Origin: Hyphomonas sp.
GTDB lineage: Bacteria > Pseudomonadota > Alphaproteobacteria > Caulobacterales > Hyphomonadaceae
Direction of reading: 5' to 3'
Assembly: GCA_016124495.1 (NCBI GenBank)
Contig: WGNP01000011.1
Span: forward strand, 1-64,000
Length of the DNA: 64,000 nt
Under the pieces are notes generated by a model that was not told the DNA's origin, did not search any database, and was given only the letters and a program-made list of their open reading frames with translations. The translations under genes were made by a program, and so were the position numbers. Within the stretch, counting starts at the first letter, position 1. Every line of letters starts with the position of its first letter. Positions 38,698 to 48,021 of the stretch are shown here, in pieces.

Positions 38698-39744
38698 ATG
38701 CGCGTGAAAAGTGAACAGCCGCTTGCCGGGATCGTCCCGAAACTGCTTGCCTGGTTTGACCGGTCCGCGCGCCCGTTGCCCTGGCGCAGGGCGCCCGGCG
38801 TGAAGCGCGATCCGTATCTCGTCTGGCTGTCCGAAATCATGCTGCAACAGACGACCGTGCCTCACGCTGCGCCTTATTTTGCCGCCTTCACGTCGCGCTG
38901 GCCCACAGTTGAGGCGCTTGCGGCGGCCCGGGATGAGGACGTGATGCAGGCCTGGGCAGGGCTCGGCTACTATGCCCGCGCGCGCAACCTTCTGAAATGC
39001 GCGCGCGAGGTCGCCGCGCGGGGGAGTTTTCCGGAGACGGAAGCCGGGCTGCGGACACTCCCGGGGATTGGCCCTTATACGGCAGGCGCCATCGCGGCGC
39101 TGGCCTTCGGTGAGCGGACACCGGCGGTTGACGGTAATGCCGAGCGGGTGTTCGCCAGGCTGCTGGCCGCGAAGGAAGACTGGGCCACAGCAAAGAAGCG
39201 GATCGGCGTGCTCGCGCGCGAACTCGTGCCGGCTGACCGGCCCGGAGCTTTTGCCGAGGCGCTGATGGATCTCGGTGCGACCGTCTGTACACCCAGGAAA
39301 CCCAACTGCCCGGCCTGTCCGGTGGCGGCGCAGTGCGCGGCGCTCGCAGAAGGGGAGGTTGAGCGCTACCCGATCAAGCCGGAGAAAACTGCGCGGCCCG
39401 AGCGGTTCGGCACAGTCTATGTCCTGCGCTGCAGCGGGAACATCTGGGTTGTCCGGCGGCCACCCTCGGGGCTGCTTGGCGGGATGCTGGCTCTGCCCTC
39501 TACGGACTGGAGCGAAACCAGACAGGACGCAGCCGCGCCAACAGACGCCGCATGGGCAGTGCTTGGCCAGGTGCGTCACGTGTTCACGCATTTCAGCCTC
39601 AGGCTGGACGTGTGGTGCGCGCAAACGACGGACACGGATTTGCCGGAAGGCTTCTGGACGCCTGAAGAAGAGATTGAAGGCCTGCCAACCGTCTTTGCAA
39701 AAGCGGCTGCGCTTGCCGGCCTCAGCGCAAGGCAAAAACGTTGA
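38698..39744 (+). CDS. mutY: A/G-specific adenine DNA glycosylase
   Basis: A 348-residue MutY that removes adenine mispaired with 8-oxoguanine. The helix-hairpin-helix region (LPGIGPYTAGAIAAL) is followed by the catalytic aspartate in PAVDGNAERV, the iron-sulphur ligands C197, C204, C207 and C213, and a C-terminal NUDIX-like domain that reads 8-oxoG. Start and length are typical. The last 23 bases overlap the converging cold-shock fusion gene. Confidence 0.95.
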   Translation: MRVKSEQPLAGIVPKLLAWFDRSARPLPWRRAPGVKRDPYLVWLSEIMLQQTTVPHAAPYFAAFTSRWPTVEALAAARDEDVMQAWAGLGYYARARNLLKCAREVAARGSFPETEAGLRTLPGIGPYTAGAIAALAFGERTPAVDGNAERVFARLLAAKEDWATAKKRIGVLARELVPADRPGAFAEALMDLGATVCTPRKPNCPACPVAAQCAALAEGEVERYPIKPEKTARPERFGTVYVLRCSGNIWVVRRPPSGLLGGMLALPSTDWSETRQDAAAPTDAAWAVLGQVRHVFTHFSLRLDVWCAQTTDTDLPEGFWTPEEEIEGLPTVFAKAAALAGLSARQKR

Positions 39745-40342
39745 TCTGGATGAAGGCAGCCATATTGATGGCGACGCTCATCCAGAACAGGGTACGGAAG
39801 GTTTTCTTCTGCGTCTTGTGACGGAACACCTCCTGCGCCAGGATAGCGCCCGGCCAGCCGCCGACGAGGCCGATGAGCAAGAGGATTGTTTCAGAGACGC
39901 GCCATTCTTTCTGGCTCGCCGCAGCCTTGTCGAGCCCGTAACCGGAAAAACAGGCAATGCTGGCGACGGCGTAAATGACAAGCCAGTTGGGCGAGACCGG
40001 CTGCTGGGTCGAGACGGCGATGACGATAAACAGGAAAGCCGGGATGACCAGGAAGCGCGGTCCGCGCTGCAGGAGTTGCGACAGGAGGCTGGGGCCAGCT
40101 TTCAGAACGGCAACATAAGTTACCCGCTTCGCTTTCGGACGCCCGTCCTGGCCGGTATCGAGATCGAACTCGTAATTGCCGCCGACTTCGATATGGCGGC
40201 CTTCCTTTGCAAACGCGCTGGCATGTACGAACACATCCTGTCCGCCGCCGTCCGCTGCGATGAAGCCGAAACCGCGTTCGTCATTCCAGCTTATGAGGCG
40301 CCCGCGGGAGCGCGCCGCTGCAGGAGGGGGCGCCCCGGTCAC
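39722..40342 (-). CDS. Cold-shock domain plus DUF1294 membrane protein
   Basis: A 206-residue fusion. The N-terminus is a cold-shock (CSD) nucleic-acid-binding fold ([20 protein letters not shown] at about 13-32, DVFVHASAF). The rest is DUF1294, with hydrophobic helices around residues 95-135 and the conserved WRVSETILL and [10 protein letters not shown]. This CSD-DUF1294 join is known in proteobacteria, but its role is not. Its stop lies inside the end of mutY, and its ATG overlaps the prfB stop by four bases (TGA/ATG), so it is probably translated with prfB. Confidence 0.88.
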   Translation of the reverse strand: MTGAPPPAAARSRGRLISWNDERGFGFIAADGGGQDVFVHASAFAKEGRHIEVGGNYEFDLDTGQDGRPKAKRVTYVAVLKAGPSLLSQLLQRGPRFLVIPAFLFIVIAVSTQQPVSPNWLVIYAVASIACFSGYGLDKAAASQKEWRVSETILLLIGLVGGWPGAILAQEVFRHKTQKKTFRTLFWMSVAINMAAFIQINVFALR

Positions 40343-41446
40343 GTTGATTCTTCATGCGCGACCGACGCTGCGAGCGAGGCCGACAGGAACCGGTCGAGAT
40401 CGCCGTCAAGCACGCCGCCGGTGTCGGACGTTTCAACATCCGTGCGCAGGTCCTTCACCATCTGGTAGGGCTGCAGCACATAGGAGCGGATCTGGTGTCC
40501 GAAACCGATAGCGCTCTTGTCCGCATACTGAGCATCCGAGACCGATTTGCGCTTCTGCAGTTCGATTTCATAAAGTTTGGAGCGCAGCATTTTCCAGGCT
40601 TCGTCCCGGTTCTGGTGCTGGGAGCGGCCCATCTGGCAGGAGACAACCGTGTTTGTCGGGATGTGTGTGAGGCGGACGGCAGAGTCGGTCTTGTTGATAT
40701 GCTGGCCCCCCGCGCCGGAGGCTCGGTAAGTGTCGGTTCGCACGTCCGAAGGATTGATCTCGATCTCGATTTTGTCGTCGATGACAGGCGTGACGCTGAC
40801 GGACGAGAACGACGTGTGGCGGCGCGCTGAGGAATCAAAGGGCGAAATCCGGACGAGGCGGTGTACGCCCGTCTCGGATTTCAGCCAGCCATAGGCGTTC
40901 TCGCCCTTGATCTGGACGGTCGCAGACTTGATGCCGGCTTCCTCGCCTTCGCGCTCGTCGAGTTCTTCGACCGTGTAGCCGTGCTTCTCGGCCCAGCGCA
41001 CGTACATGCGGCGCAGGATCGAAGCCCAGTCCTGGCTTTCTGTTCCGCCTTCGCCGGCATTGATCTGGACGTAGCAATCATTGCCGTCCGCTTCGCCGGA
41101 GAGCAATGCAGCGAGTTCGGCTTTCTGGGCCTGCTCGGCCGAGCGGGTGAGGGACGCCTGCAGGTCCGCAAGCAGTCCCGCATCGCCTTCCGCGAGTTCC
41201 ATGAATTCCGGTGCGTCTGCGATTTCCTTTTCCAGCGCCTGGACCATGGCGATGGCGTCCGCCAGTTTCTGGCGTTCGCGCATCAGTTTCTGGGCTTGCG
41301 CCGGATCATTCCAGAAGTCCGGGCGCTCAGAGAGGGCGGTCAGTTCGTCAAGGCGCTTCGTGGATGTATCCCAGTCAAAGACGCCTCCGTAGCAAGGCGG
41401 CGGACTGTCGGATCTGGTCAATCAGGGATCGGATTTCGGCGGACAT
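40339..41446 (-). CDS. prfB: Peptide chain release factor 2, with programmed +1 frameshift
   Basis: RF2 ends translation at UGA and UAA. A short first frame starts at ATG 41446, with AAGGAGG seven bases upstream, encodes 23 residues ending RRRL, and stops at TGA (41377-41375). The sequence CTT TGA C with GGAGG just before it is the classic RF2 frameshift site: slipping by one base joins it to the main frame ([11 protein letters not shown]), giving about 368 residues. The specificity tripeptide SPF and the GGQ motif ([10 protein letters not shown]) are present. Thus RF2 tunes its own level. The apparent start at 41421 is not the true one. Confidence 0.93.
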
Positions 41447-41543
41447 GGGAGCGCCTCCTTCAGGTAAACGGCAATGTGTCTGGCACGGGCTATAGACGTG
41501 CCCGAAGGCACGGTCAAAGCGCGCTGTGGCATCGAGGGCCGCG

Positions 41544-44111
41544 TCAGAATATACCGTCGAGGGTCTCGTCTGCGGTGTCGCCCGGGTCGGTGCCGTCCGG
41601 CATCGTGCCCGCCGTCTGGGTGCCATCGCCGCAGGAACCGGAGATCGACAGGCAGTCTTCCTGGCCGGTGAACACGTTCATGCCGGGCTCGGTGCCGGGA
41701 CGGAATGCCTCGTCGATCACGCCGGGGCCGCCGCCGGGAGAGGGCTCACCGGTGCGGGCATCGACTTTCACAAGACGCACGCCGGGCGGGATCCGGAACG
41801 GGGTCGCCGGGTCTTTTTCCAGTGCAACTTCCATGAACTCCGTGAAGATCGGCACCGCGACCGAGCCGCCCGCTTCCCCTTCACCGAGAGAGCGGTTGTC
41901 ATCGAAACCGATGCGGACACCAACCACCAGGTCCGGTGAGAAGCCGACGAAGATGGCGTCGCGGTAATCGTCCGTCGTCCCCGTCTTGCCGGCGACGGGC
42001 TTTCCGATCCGGAGGGCGCGGCGGCCCGTTCCGCGTTCGACAACACCCTCCATCATGTGGGTCACCTGGTAGGCCACAATCGGATCAAGCACCTGGTCTC
42101 TTGTATCTGCAAGGACAGGCGGTTCTTCGCCGTTCCAGTCCGCCGCCTGGCACCCGTCGCAGGCGCGCTGGTCATTGCGGTAAAGTGTCCGGCCATATCG
42201 GTCCTGCACCCGGTCGAGCAAGGTAGGGGTGACCTTCTTGCCACCGTTCACGAAGGCGGCGTAGCCGCGTACGAGATTGATCAGTTCAGTGTCGCCAGAG
42301 CCAAGCGACATGGCTGCATAGGGCGGCAGTTTTTCATAGATGCCCACGCGCTCCGCCAGGTCCGATACCGACTCCATACCGATATCCTGAGCCACCCGTG
42401 CGGTAACCTGGTTCAGCGACTTCTCGAGCGCCACACGCAGCGTTACCATCCCGTATGACTGGCCGGCTGTGTAGTTCTTCGGCGCCCAGTATTTCCTGGT
42501 CGAGACATCATACGAGACAAACGGTGCGTCCAGCATCCGGCTCGCCGGGGTGTAGCCCTTCTCGAGCGCGGCCGCGTAGACGAAGGGCTTGAAGCTGGAG
42601 CCCGGCTGGCGTTTGGCCTGTGTCACACGGTTGAAGCTCGACTTGAAGAAGGAGTAACCGCCCTGCATCGCCAGCACGCGCCCGGTATGCGGATCGATGG
42701 CGATCAGCGCGCCGTCAACTTCGGGCACCTGGCGCAGCGTTGCGTTGCCGACAGGAACCATCAGCGGTTCGATCGGGGCAGCCGCCTGTTCAGCACCTTC
42801 GGCAGGCGCCGCTTCGCCCTTCTGTTCCTCGCGCCTGAACTCGGCAAGGATAACGTGGCCGACCTGAAGGCCGGCTTTGCCTTTCTCTGGTTTGAACGTC
42901 TGGGCCCATTTGATTTCGTCCGAGGGCATCTTGATGGTGGCGCCGTCGGTGAGCAGCAATTCGGCGGATCCGGATCCGACCTTGGTCACCAGCGCGGCTT
43001 CCCAGGTCCCGTTGCCGCCCGGCAGTTTCACAGCCTTGAGGGCTTCCACCGCCGCCTCATCCACTGGAAGCGTGGTGACCGGCCCGCGCCAGCCGTGGCG
43101 CCGATCATAGGCGATGAGGCCGTTGCGCAGCGCGGCTTGAGCAGCCAGCTGAAGGCGTGTGTCGATGGTGGAGCGGATCGAGAGGCCGCCCTGTTCGAGG
43201 GTGTCTTCGCCGTACCTCTTGATCAGGTCCCGGCGCAGTTCCTGCACAAAATAGGTCGTCGCCACGAATTCCGGGCCGCGAAGGCGACGAACTGTCGACA
43301 GAGGCCTCTCGAGCGCCTCGTCCATCTGCTCGCGGGTGATGTAACCATCTTCCCGCATCCGCTCGAGGACATAGTTGCGGCGCTGGAGCAGGCGTTCGGG
43401 GTTCGAGTAGGGGTTTACCCGGCCGGGGAACTTGGGCAGCGAGGCAAGGGTCGCGGCTTCGGCCAGATCGAGTTCGGTCAGGGATTTGTTGAAATAGTTC
43501 AGAGACGCCGAAGCTACACCGTAGGACTGGCCGCCGAGGTAGATCTCGTTGAGGTAGAGCTCCAGGATCTGGCCTTTGGTAAACTCTTTCTCGATACGCT
43601 GGGCGACGATCGCTTCCTTCGCCTTGCGCTCGATGTTCTGGTCCTTGGTCAGCAGCATGTTCTTGGCAACCTGCTGCGTGATGGTCGAGCCACCCTGCAT
43701 GCCTCCGCTGCCGGTTATCTTGTTCTTCGCCGTGTTGACCGCGCCGCGCGTGATGCCGGCATAGTCAAGGCCGTCATGGGTGAAGAAGTTCTTGTCCTCA
43801 GCGGCCACAAAGGCCTGCACGACGTGTTCCGGGATCGACTCATACGGCACGAATACGCGGTGCTGATCGGCAAACTCCGCAATCAGGGTTCCGTCGCCCG
43901 CATGCACCCGCGACGTGATCGGCGGTTCGTACTGCTTGAGCTTGGAAATCGACGGCACGTCGCGGCCGAGGGCGGCGAAATAGGCCCAGACCGCGATCAG
44001 GGCGATGACGCCCAGCACGAAGAGCGCAATCGCACCCCGGCGGGCCCATTTCAGGGGGCCGGAATACTTCTGCAGGGTCGCGCGGAAAGTCGGAGGAGGA
44101 GCGTCGGTCAT
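41544..44111 (-). CDS. mrcA: Penicillin-binding protein 1A, bifunctional transglycosylase/transpeptidase
   Basis: An 855-residue class A PBP that polymerises and cross-links peptidoglycan. A single N-terminal transmembrane helix (about residues 25-48) is followed by the GT51 domain with AAEDKNFFTHDGLD and STITQQVAKN, an inserted OB-like region, and the transpeptidase with SSFK (GSSFKPF), SLN and KTGTT. The ATG at 44111 begins the cytoplasmic tail; a GTG further upstream is less likely. It is upstream of prfB on the same strand. Confidence 0.94.
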   Translation of the reverse strand: MTDAPPPTFRATLQKYSGPLKWARRGAIALFVLGVIALIAVWAYFAALGRDVPSISKLKQYEPPITSRVHAGDGTLIAEFADQHRVFVPYESIPEHVVQAFVAAEDKNFFTHDGLDYAGITRGAVNTAKNKITGSGGMQGGSTITQQVAKNMLLTKDQNIERKAKEAIVAQRIEKEFTKGQILELYLNEIYLGGQSYGVASASLNYFNKSLTELDLAEAATLASLPKFPGRVNPYSNPERLLQRRNYVLERMREDGYITREQMDEALERPLSTVRRLRGPEFVATTYFVQELRRDLIKRYGEDTLEQGGLSIRSTIDTRLQLAAQAALRNGLIAYDRRHGWRGPVTTLPVDEAAVEALKAVKLPGGNGTWEAALVTKVGSGSAELLLTDGATIKMPSDEIKWAQTFKPEKGKAGLQVGHVILAEFRREEQKGEAAPAEGAEQAAAPIEPLMVPVGNATLRQVPEVDGALIAIDPHTGRVLAMQGGYSFFKSSFNRVTQAKRQPGSSFKPFVYAAALEKGYTPASRMLDAPFVSYDVSTRKYWAPKNYTAGQSYGMVTLRVALEKSLNQVTARVAQDIGMESVSDLAERVGIYEKLPPYAAMSLGSGDTELINLVRGYAAFVNGGKKVTPTLLDRVQDRYGRTLYRNDQRACDGCQAADWNGEEPPVLADTRDQVLDPIVAYQVTHMMEGVVERGTGRRALRIGKPVAGKTGTTDDYRDAIFVGFSPDLVVGVRIGFDDNRSLGEGEAGGSVAVPIFTEFMEVALEKDPATPFRIPPGVRLVKVDARTGEPSPGGGPGVIDEAFRPGTEPGMNVFTGQEDCLSISGSCGDGTQTAGTMPDGTDPGDTADETLDGIF

Positions 44112-44240
44112 CAACTGTACCTGTGCGGTGATTCGACTGCCATAGGCCACATAAGCCCATGTTCAGGGGGTGTGCGCAGGAGTTCGCACGCGTTTCCGGC
44201 GATACTATGGCGCGCCGAGGCCCCGCAAAAGGGGCCGATG

Positions 44241-46142
44241 TCAGATGTCCTGACGTTCAACCTCAAGGTCTTCGAGCGAAATCTCGGGCAGGGGGCGCTT
44301 TTCCGGTTTGGGCGTCGTCAGACCGTCCCTCAGCTTGGCGGTGATCTGGTCGCGCTCGGAACTGGGGGGGTAATTGTCGAGCGCCTTCTGCCAGGCGGCG
44401 CGGGCATCGTCCTTGCGGTCGAGATTCCAGTAGATGTCGCCCAGATGGTGCTCGATTTCCCAGTGGCTCTTGGGTGCCAGCCGGTCCCGGGCGCTTTCGA
44501 TCAGGCCTTTGGCGCGCTCCAGTTCACCCAGCTTGTAAAGCGCCCAGCCGAAGGAATCGGCGATGTAAGGGTCTGAATCCGCCAGCAGCAGGGCGCGGGC
44601 CAGAACCTTGTAACCTTCTTCGTACCTGTCGGTCCGCGTAATCAGGAAGTAGCCGAGGGAATTCAGCGTGTAGGGGTCGTTCGGCCGCGCGAGGCGCTCG
44701 GACCGCAGGATTACAAGTGCCTCACTGATGAGACCGGCCTGGCCCAGTGCATCCGCCAGCACCATCCGGCGCTCGTGGGTATCATCCAGCGCCCGCGCAT
44801 CGCGGGCATGGTCCGCGGCCTTCATCATGTCGCCGAAGTGCAGGTAGACCGAACTTGCAGCTCCATGCGCTGCAGCCTGTTCGGCGGCGTTCTCGGCAAG
44901 GCTCAGGAGTTCGGGCACCAGATCGTAAGCCGCTGTCTTGTCGTCCAGCAGGGCGCGCAATTGCAGGGCTCCGTACAGCGTCGAAAGCCGGTCGGCGTCG
45001 CCGCTTATGTCGAGCGCGGCCTTGATAGCGTCTCTCGCTCCGGGCTCGTCACCGTTCATCAGCAGCGCCTGCGCCGCTGAAATCTGAAGCGAGGGCGAGG
45101 CTTCCGGCGCGGTCTGCGCGACATGCGCGGCGCCGGCATAGAGCGCTTCGGAGTAGAGTGCTTCGATGACGCCGCTCCGCACGTTCTCGTTTTCCGGGTC
45201 GATCAACAGGATCACGAGATCGAACGCGGCGCGCTTGTCATCGAACCCGTCGATGTTGCCGCCCATCATCGCGGTCTGGATGTAGCGCTGCTGCTGCATG
45301 GAATAGGAGACGTCTGACAGCGCAAGCGCGAAACCGGTCCGCACCGTCAGCGGCTTGTTCTCGAGGTTCTTGCCGGTCTCGAGGCTGTCGATGGCGGCAG
45401 CGTAGCTGGCGGCCTGTTCCGGCTCGGCATCCGCGAGCTTCTGGTAGACCAGCTTTGCTTCCTCTATCCGTCCCATCCGCTGAAGCAGCAGCGCATGGCG
45501 CACGATGACCGTGCTGACATGTGCAAAGACGATGCCTTGCGGATCGAACTCGTGCTCCGGCGCCTCGATCGTAATCGGTGTCAGGGCATCATAGACCGCC
45601 AGCGCCTCATCGTTACGGCCTGCCGCTTCCAGCATGGCTGCCAGCGACAGGTCTGCCGTGATGCCCGGCATGCCGCCCGCCACTTCGCGGTGGCGGTTAA
45701 TGGCACCTTCCAGGTCGCCTTCGAGGGCGATCAGCCAGGAGTCGATCCAGAGATAGAAGCCCGGCTGTTCGAAATCGTCCGCGGCGTCGCCCGTCAGGCC
45801 CAGACGAGCGCGGGCTCCCGCCATGTCGCCGGCCGCCGCCCGGTCGATCGCCAGGTAGGCATTGAGGAACCGGTCATCGCCTCGCGCTTCTTCGGACTGC
45901 GCCGCGAGCAGGGTCAGATAACCTGCCGTATCGCCCGCTTTCAGTGCATCCACCGGCGTCGCATAGGTTGTCCGGAGGCCATCCGGCTGACGGACTGCCG
46001 TGGCAAGTGCCGCAGGCGACAATGGCGGACCAGCGGTTTCAGCGGCCAATCCTGAGGGTGCAGCCTGCTTCGAGGGGCCAATTGCGCAGGCGGACGTGCC
46101 AAGCAGAAAGGCGAGGGCGATCAGGGACGGCTTCAGGGGCAT
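44241..46142 (-). CDS. TPR-repeat lipoprotein
   Basis: A 633-residue exported lipoprotein. The N-terminus has the lipobox TSAC (C19), and the mature part is made of many tetratricopeptide-like helical repeats, clearest between about residues 460 and 600 (NDPYTLNSLGYFL, DSDPYIADSFGWALYKLGE, HHLGDIYWNLDRKDDARAAW). TPR lipoproteins of this kind are scaffold proteins; some act in outer-membrane or polysaccharide systems. No specific partner is shown by the neighbours (PBP1A and ETF-QO). Confidence 0.85.
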   Translation of the reverse strand: MPLKPSLIALAFLLGTSACAIGPSKQAAPSGLAAETAGPPLSPAALATAVRQPDGLRTTYATPVDALKAGDTAGYLTLLAAQSEEARGDDRFLNAYLAIDRAAAGDMAGARARLGLTGDAADDFEQPGFYLWIDSWLIALEGDLEGAINRHREVAGGMPGITADLSLAAMLEAAGRNDEALAVYDALTPITIEAPEHEFDPQGIVFAHVSTVIVRHALLLQRMGRIEEAKLVYQKLADAEPEQAASYAAAIDSLETGKNLENKPLTVRTGFALALSDVSYSMQQQRYIQTAMMGGNIDGFDDKRAAFDLVILLIDPENENVRSGVIEALYSEALYAGAAHVAQTAPEASPSLQISAAQALLMNGDEPGARDAIKAALDISGDADRLSTLYGALQLRALLDDKTAAYDLVPELLSLAENAAEQAAAHGAASSVYLHFGDMMKAADHARDARALDDTHERRMVLADALGQAGLISEALVILRSERLARPNDPYTLNSLGYFLITRTDRYEEGYKVLARALLLADSDPYIADSFGWALYKLGELERAKGLIESARDRLAPKSHWEIEHHLGDIYWNLDRKDDARAAWQKALDNYPPSSERDQITAKLRDGLTTPKPEKRPLPEISLEDLEVERQDI

Positions 46143-46254
46143 AGGCGCGGGCGCTCCACCTTGCAGGAGGCATCAGTGAAGCAGGCCCTTGCGGCAAGAG
46201 CAAGGCTTGGGCGGTTGAGAATGCGCAGGCGCGCGGCTCACGCCCGCGTTACAT

Positions 46255-47934
46255 TCACATGTTCGGGTAGGCCGGTCCGCCGCCGCCTTCGGGTACCGTC
46301 CAGTTAATGTTCTGGTTCGGATCCTTGATGTCGCAGGTCTTGCAGTGGATGCAGTTCTGCGAGTTGATCTGGAACTTGAGGTCCGCGCCGGAGCCTACCC
46401 ACTCATAAACGCCCGCCGGGCAGTAACGCGCTGAAGGGCCAGCATACACGTCGTGCTCGGACGATTTTTGCAGCGCCATGTTCGCGACGATCAGATGCAC
46501 CGGCTGATCTTCACCATGATAGGTGTTGGTGAAGGATACGTTGGTCAGCTTGTCGAAACTGATGACGCCGTCGGGCCTCGGGTATTCAATCGGCTTGAAG
46601 TCCCTGGCGGGTTTCAGGGACTCTGCATCCGTCTTCGTATGATGCAGTGTCGGCAGGAAGCCAAAGCCGAACAGGACCCTCATCCACATGTCCGGCACAC
46701 CGATCATGGCGCCCATCAGGGTGCCGAATTTCGACATCAGCGGCTTCATGTTGCGAACCGGGGAAAGGTCTTTCCAGACCCACGAGGCCCGCACGGCGTC
46801 AGGATAGTTCCCGAGCACGTCGCTCTGGCGTCCGTCGCGGATCGCATCGAACGCGGCTTCGGCCGCGAGCATGCCGGTCTTCATCGCGTTGTGCGTGCCT
46901 TTGATGCGCGGCAGGTTCACGAACCCGGCCGAGCATCCGATCAGCGCGCCGCCCGGGAAGGACAGGTTCGGGATGGACTGGATGCCGCCGGAGGTGATCG
47001 CGCGGGCGCCGTAGGCGACCCGCTTGCCGCCCTTCAGGTAGCGGACGACATCCGGGTGATGCTTGTAGCGCTGGAACTCACTGTAGGGGGCGAGGTAGGG
47101 GTTCTTGTAGTTGAGGTGCACCACATAGCCGACGGAGACGAACGCCTCACCATTGTCGCGGAAGTGGTAAAGGAAGCCGCCGCCATCTCCGTTCTTACCC
47201 ATCACGGGCCAGCCGAACGTGTGCTGCACGAGCCCTTCCTCGAAAATCTCCTCCGGTACGGACCAGACTTCCTTCAGGCCGATGCCGAACTTCTGCGGGT
47301 CGCTGTCGGCGCAAAGGTCGAATTTGGCCATCAGCTGCTTGGTCAGAGAGCCGCGTGCGCCTTCAGCAAACAGCACATACTTGCCGAGCAGTTCCATCCC
47401 GGGCTGGTAATCCGCGCCCGGCTTGCCGTCCTTGTCGATGCCCATGACGCCGGCGACGATGCCGCGCACCGCGCCCTTGTCATCGTAGACGACTTCTGAA
47501 GCGGCAAAGCCCGGGAACACTTCGACGCCAGCTTTTTCGGCCTGCGCTCCCAGCCAGCGGCAGACGTTCGCCAGTGAGCCGATAAAGCAGCCATGATTGC
47601 TCATCAGAGGCGGGAAGGGCGCCCAGCCGACTTCAGCCGAACCGTTCTCTCCGAGCAGCTTGTAGCTGTCGGTCCTGACCTCGGTGGTCAGCGGACGATC
47701 CGCCCGGGTGCGCCAGTCCGGCAGCAGTTCGTCCAGCGCCTTGGGGTCGAGCACGAGGCCCGAGAGGATATGTGCGCCGATCTCGCCGCCTTTTTCGATG
47801 ACCACCACCGACAGGTCCTGGCCCGCTTCAGTGGCCAGTTGCTTGAACCGGATGGCGGCGGACAGGCCCGCAGGGCCGCCGCCAACGATCACCAGGTCAA
47901 ACTCCATCGACTCGCGTTCGGGGGCAGAGGCCAT
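46255..47934 (-). CDS. Electron transfer flavoprotein-ubiquinone oxidoreductase
   Basis: A 559-residue ETF-QO that passes electrons from ETF (fed by fatty-acid and amino-acid dehydrogenases) to ubiquinone at the inner membrane. The FAD motif is GGGPAGLSAA at about residues 17-26, and the C-terminal ferredoxin-like segment carries the [4Fe-4S] cysteines in RYCPAGVYEWV and QNCIHCKTCDIKDP. Length is normal. It diverges from the uracil-DNA glycosylase across 87 bases. No etfAB genes are in the window. Confidence 0.95.
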   Translation of the reverse strand: MASAPERESMEFDLVIVGGGPAGLSAAIRFKQLATEAGQDLSVVVIEKGGEIGAHILSGLVLDPKALDELLPDWRTRADRPLTTEVRTDSYKLLGENGSAEVGWAPFPPLMSNHGCFIGSLANVCRWLGAQAEKAGVEVFPGFAASEVVYDDKGAVRGIVAGVMGIDKDGKPGADYQPGMELLGKYVLFAEGARGSLTKQLMAKFDLCADSDPQKFGIGLKEVWSVPEEIFEEGLVQHTFGWPVMGKNGDGGGFLYHFRDNGEAFVSVGYVVHLNYKNPYLAPYSEFQRYKHHPDVVRYLKGGKRVAYGARAITSGGIQSIPNLSFPGGALIGCSAGFVNLPRIKGTHNAMKTGMLAAEAAFDAIRDGRQSDVLGNYPDAVRASWVWKDLSPVRNMKPLMSKFGTLMGAMIGVPDMWMRVLFGFGFLPTLHHTKTDAESLKPARDFKPIEYPRPDGVISFDKLTNVSFTNTYHGEDQPVHLIVANMALQKSSEHDVYAGPSARYCPAGVYEWVGSGADLKFQINSQNCIHCKTCDIKDPNQNINWTVPEGGGGPAYPNM

Positions 47935-48021
47935 CGGTCAGCTCCTTGTTTGCGCTTTGCGCCTTATGTTTGTCCGGTTAAGCACTTACAGCCTGTTTCC
48001 TTAAGGTCCAGCCCGTCCGCA

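Noticed and set aside
38658..39735. Minus-strand extension of the DUF721 frame to 538 residues
   Set aside because: The upstream part is antisense to mutY, and coding character begins at the ATG at 38658.
41421..41421. Start of prfB at 41421 in the main frame
   Set aside because: It gives an odd N-terminus ([13 protein letters not shown]); the frameshift product fits the family and has a strong ribosome-binding site.
47970..48010. TTAA pair upstream of the UDG gene as a CtrA box
   Set aside because: The spacing between the two TTAA motifs is about 17 bases, not seven.
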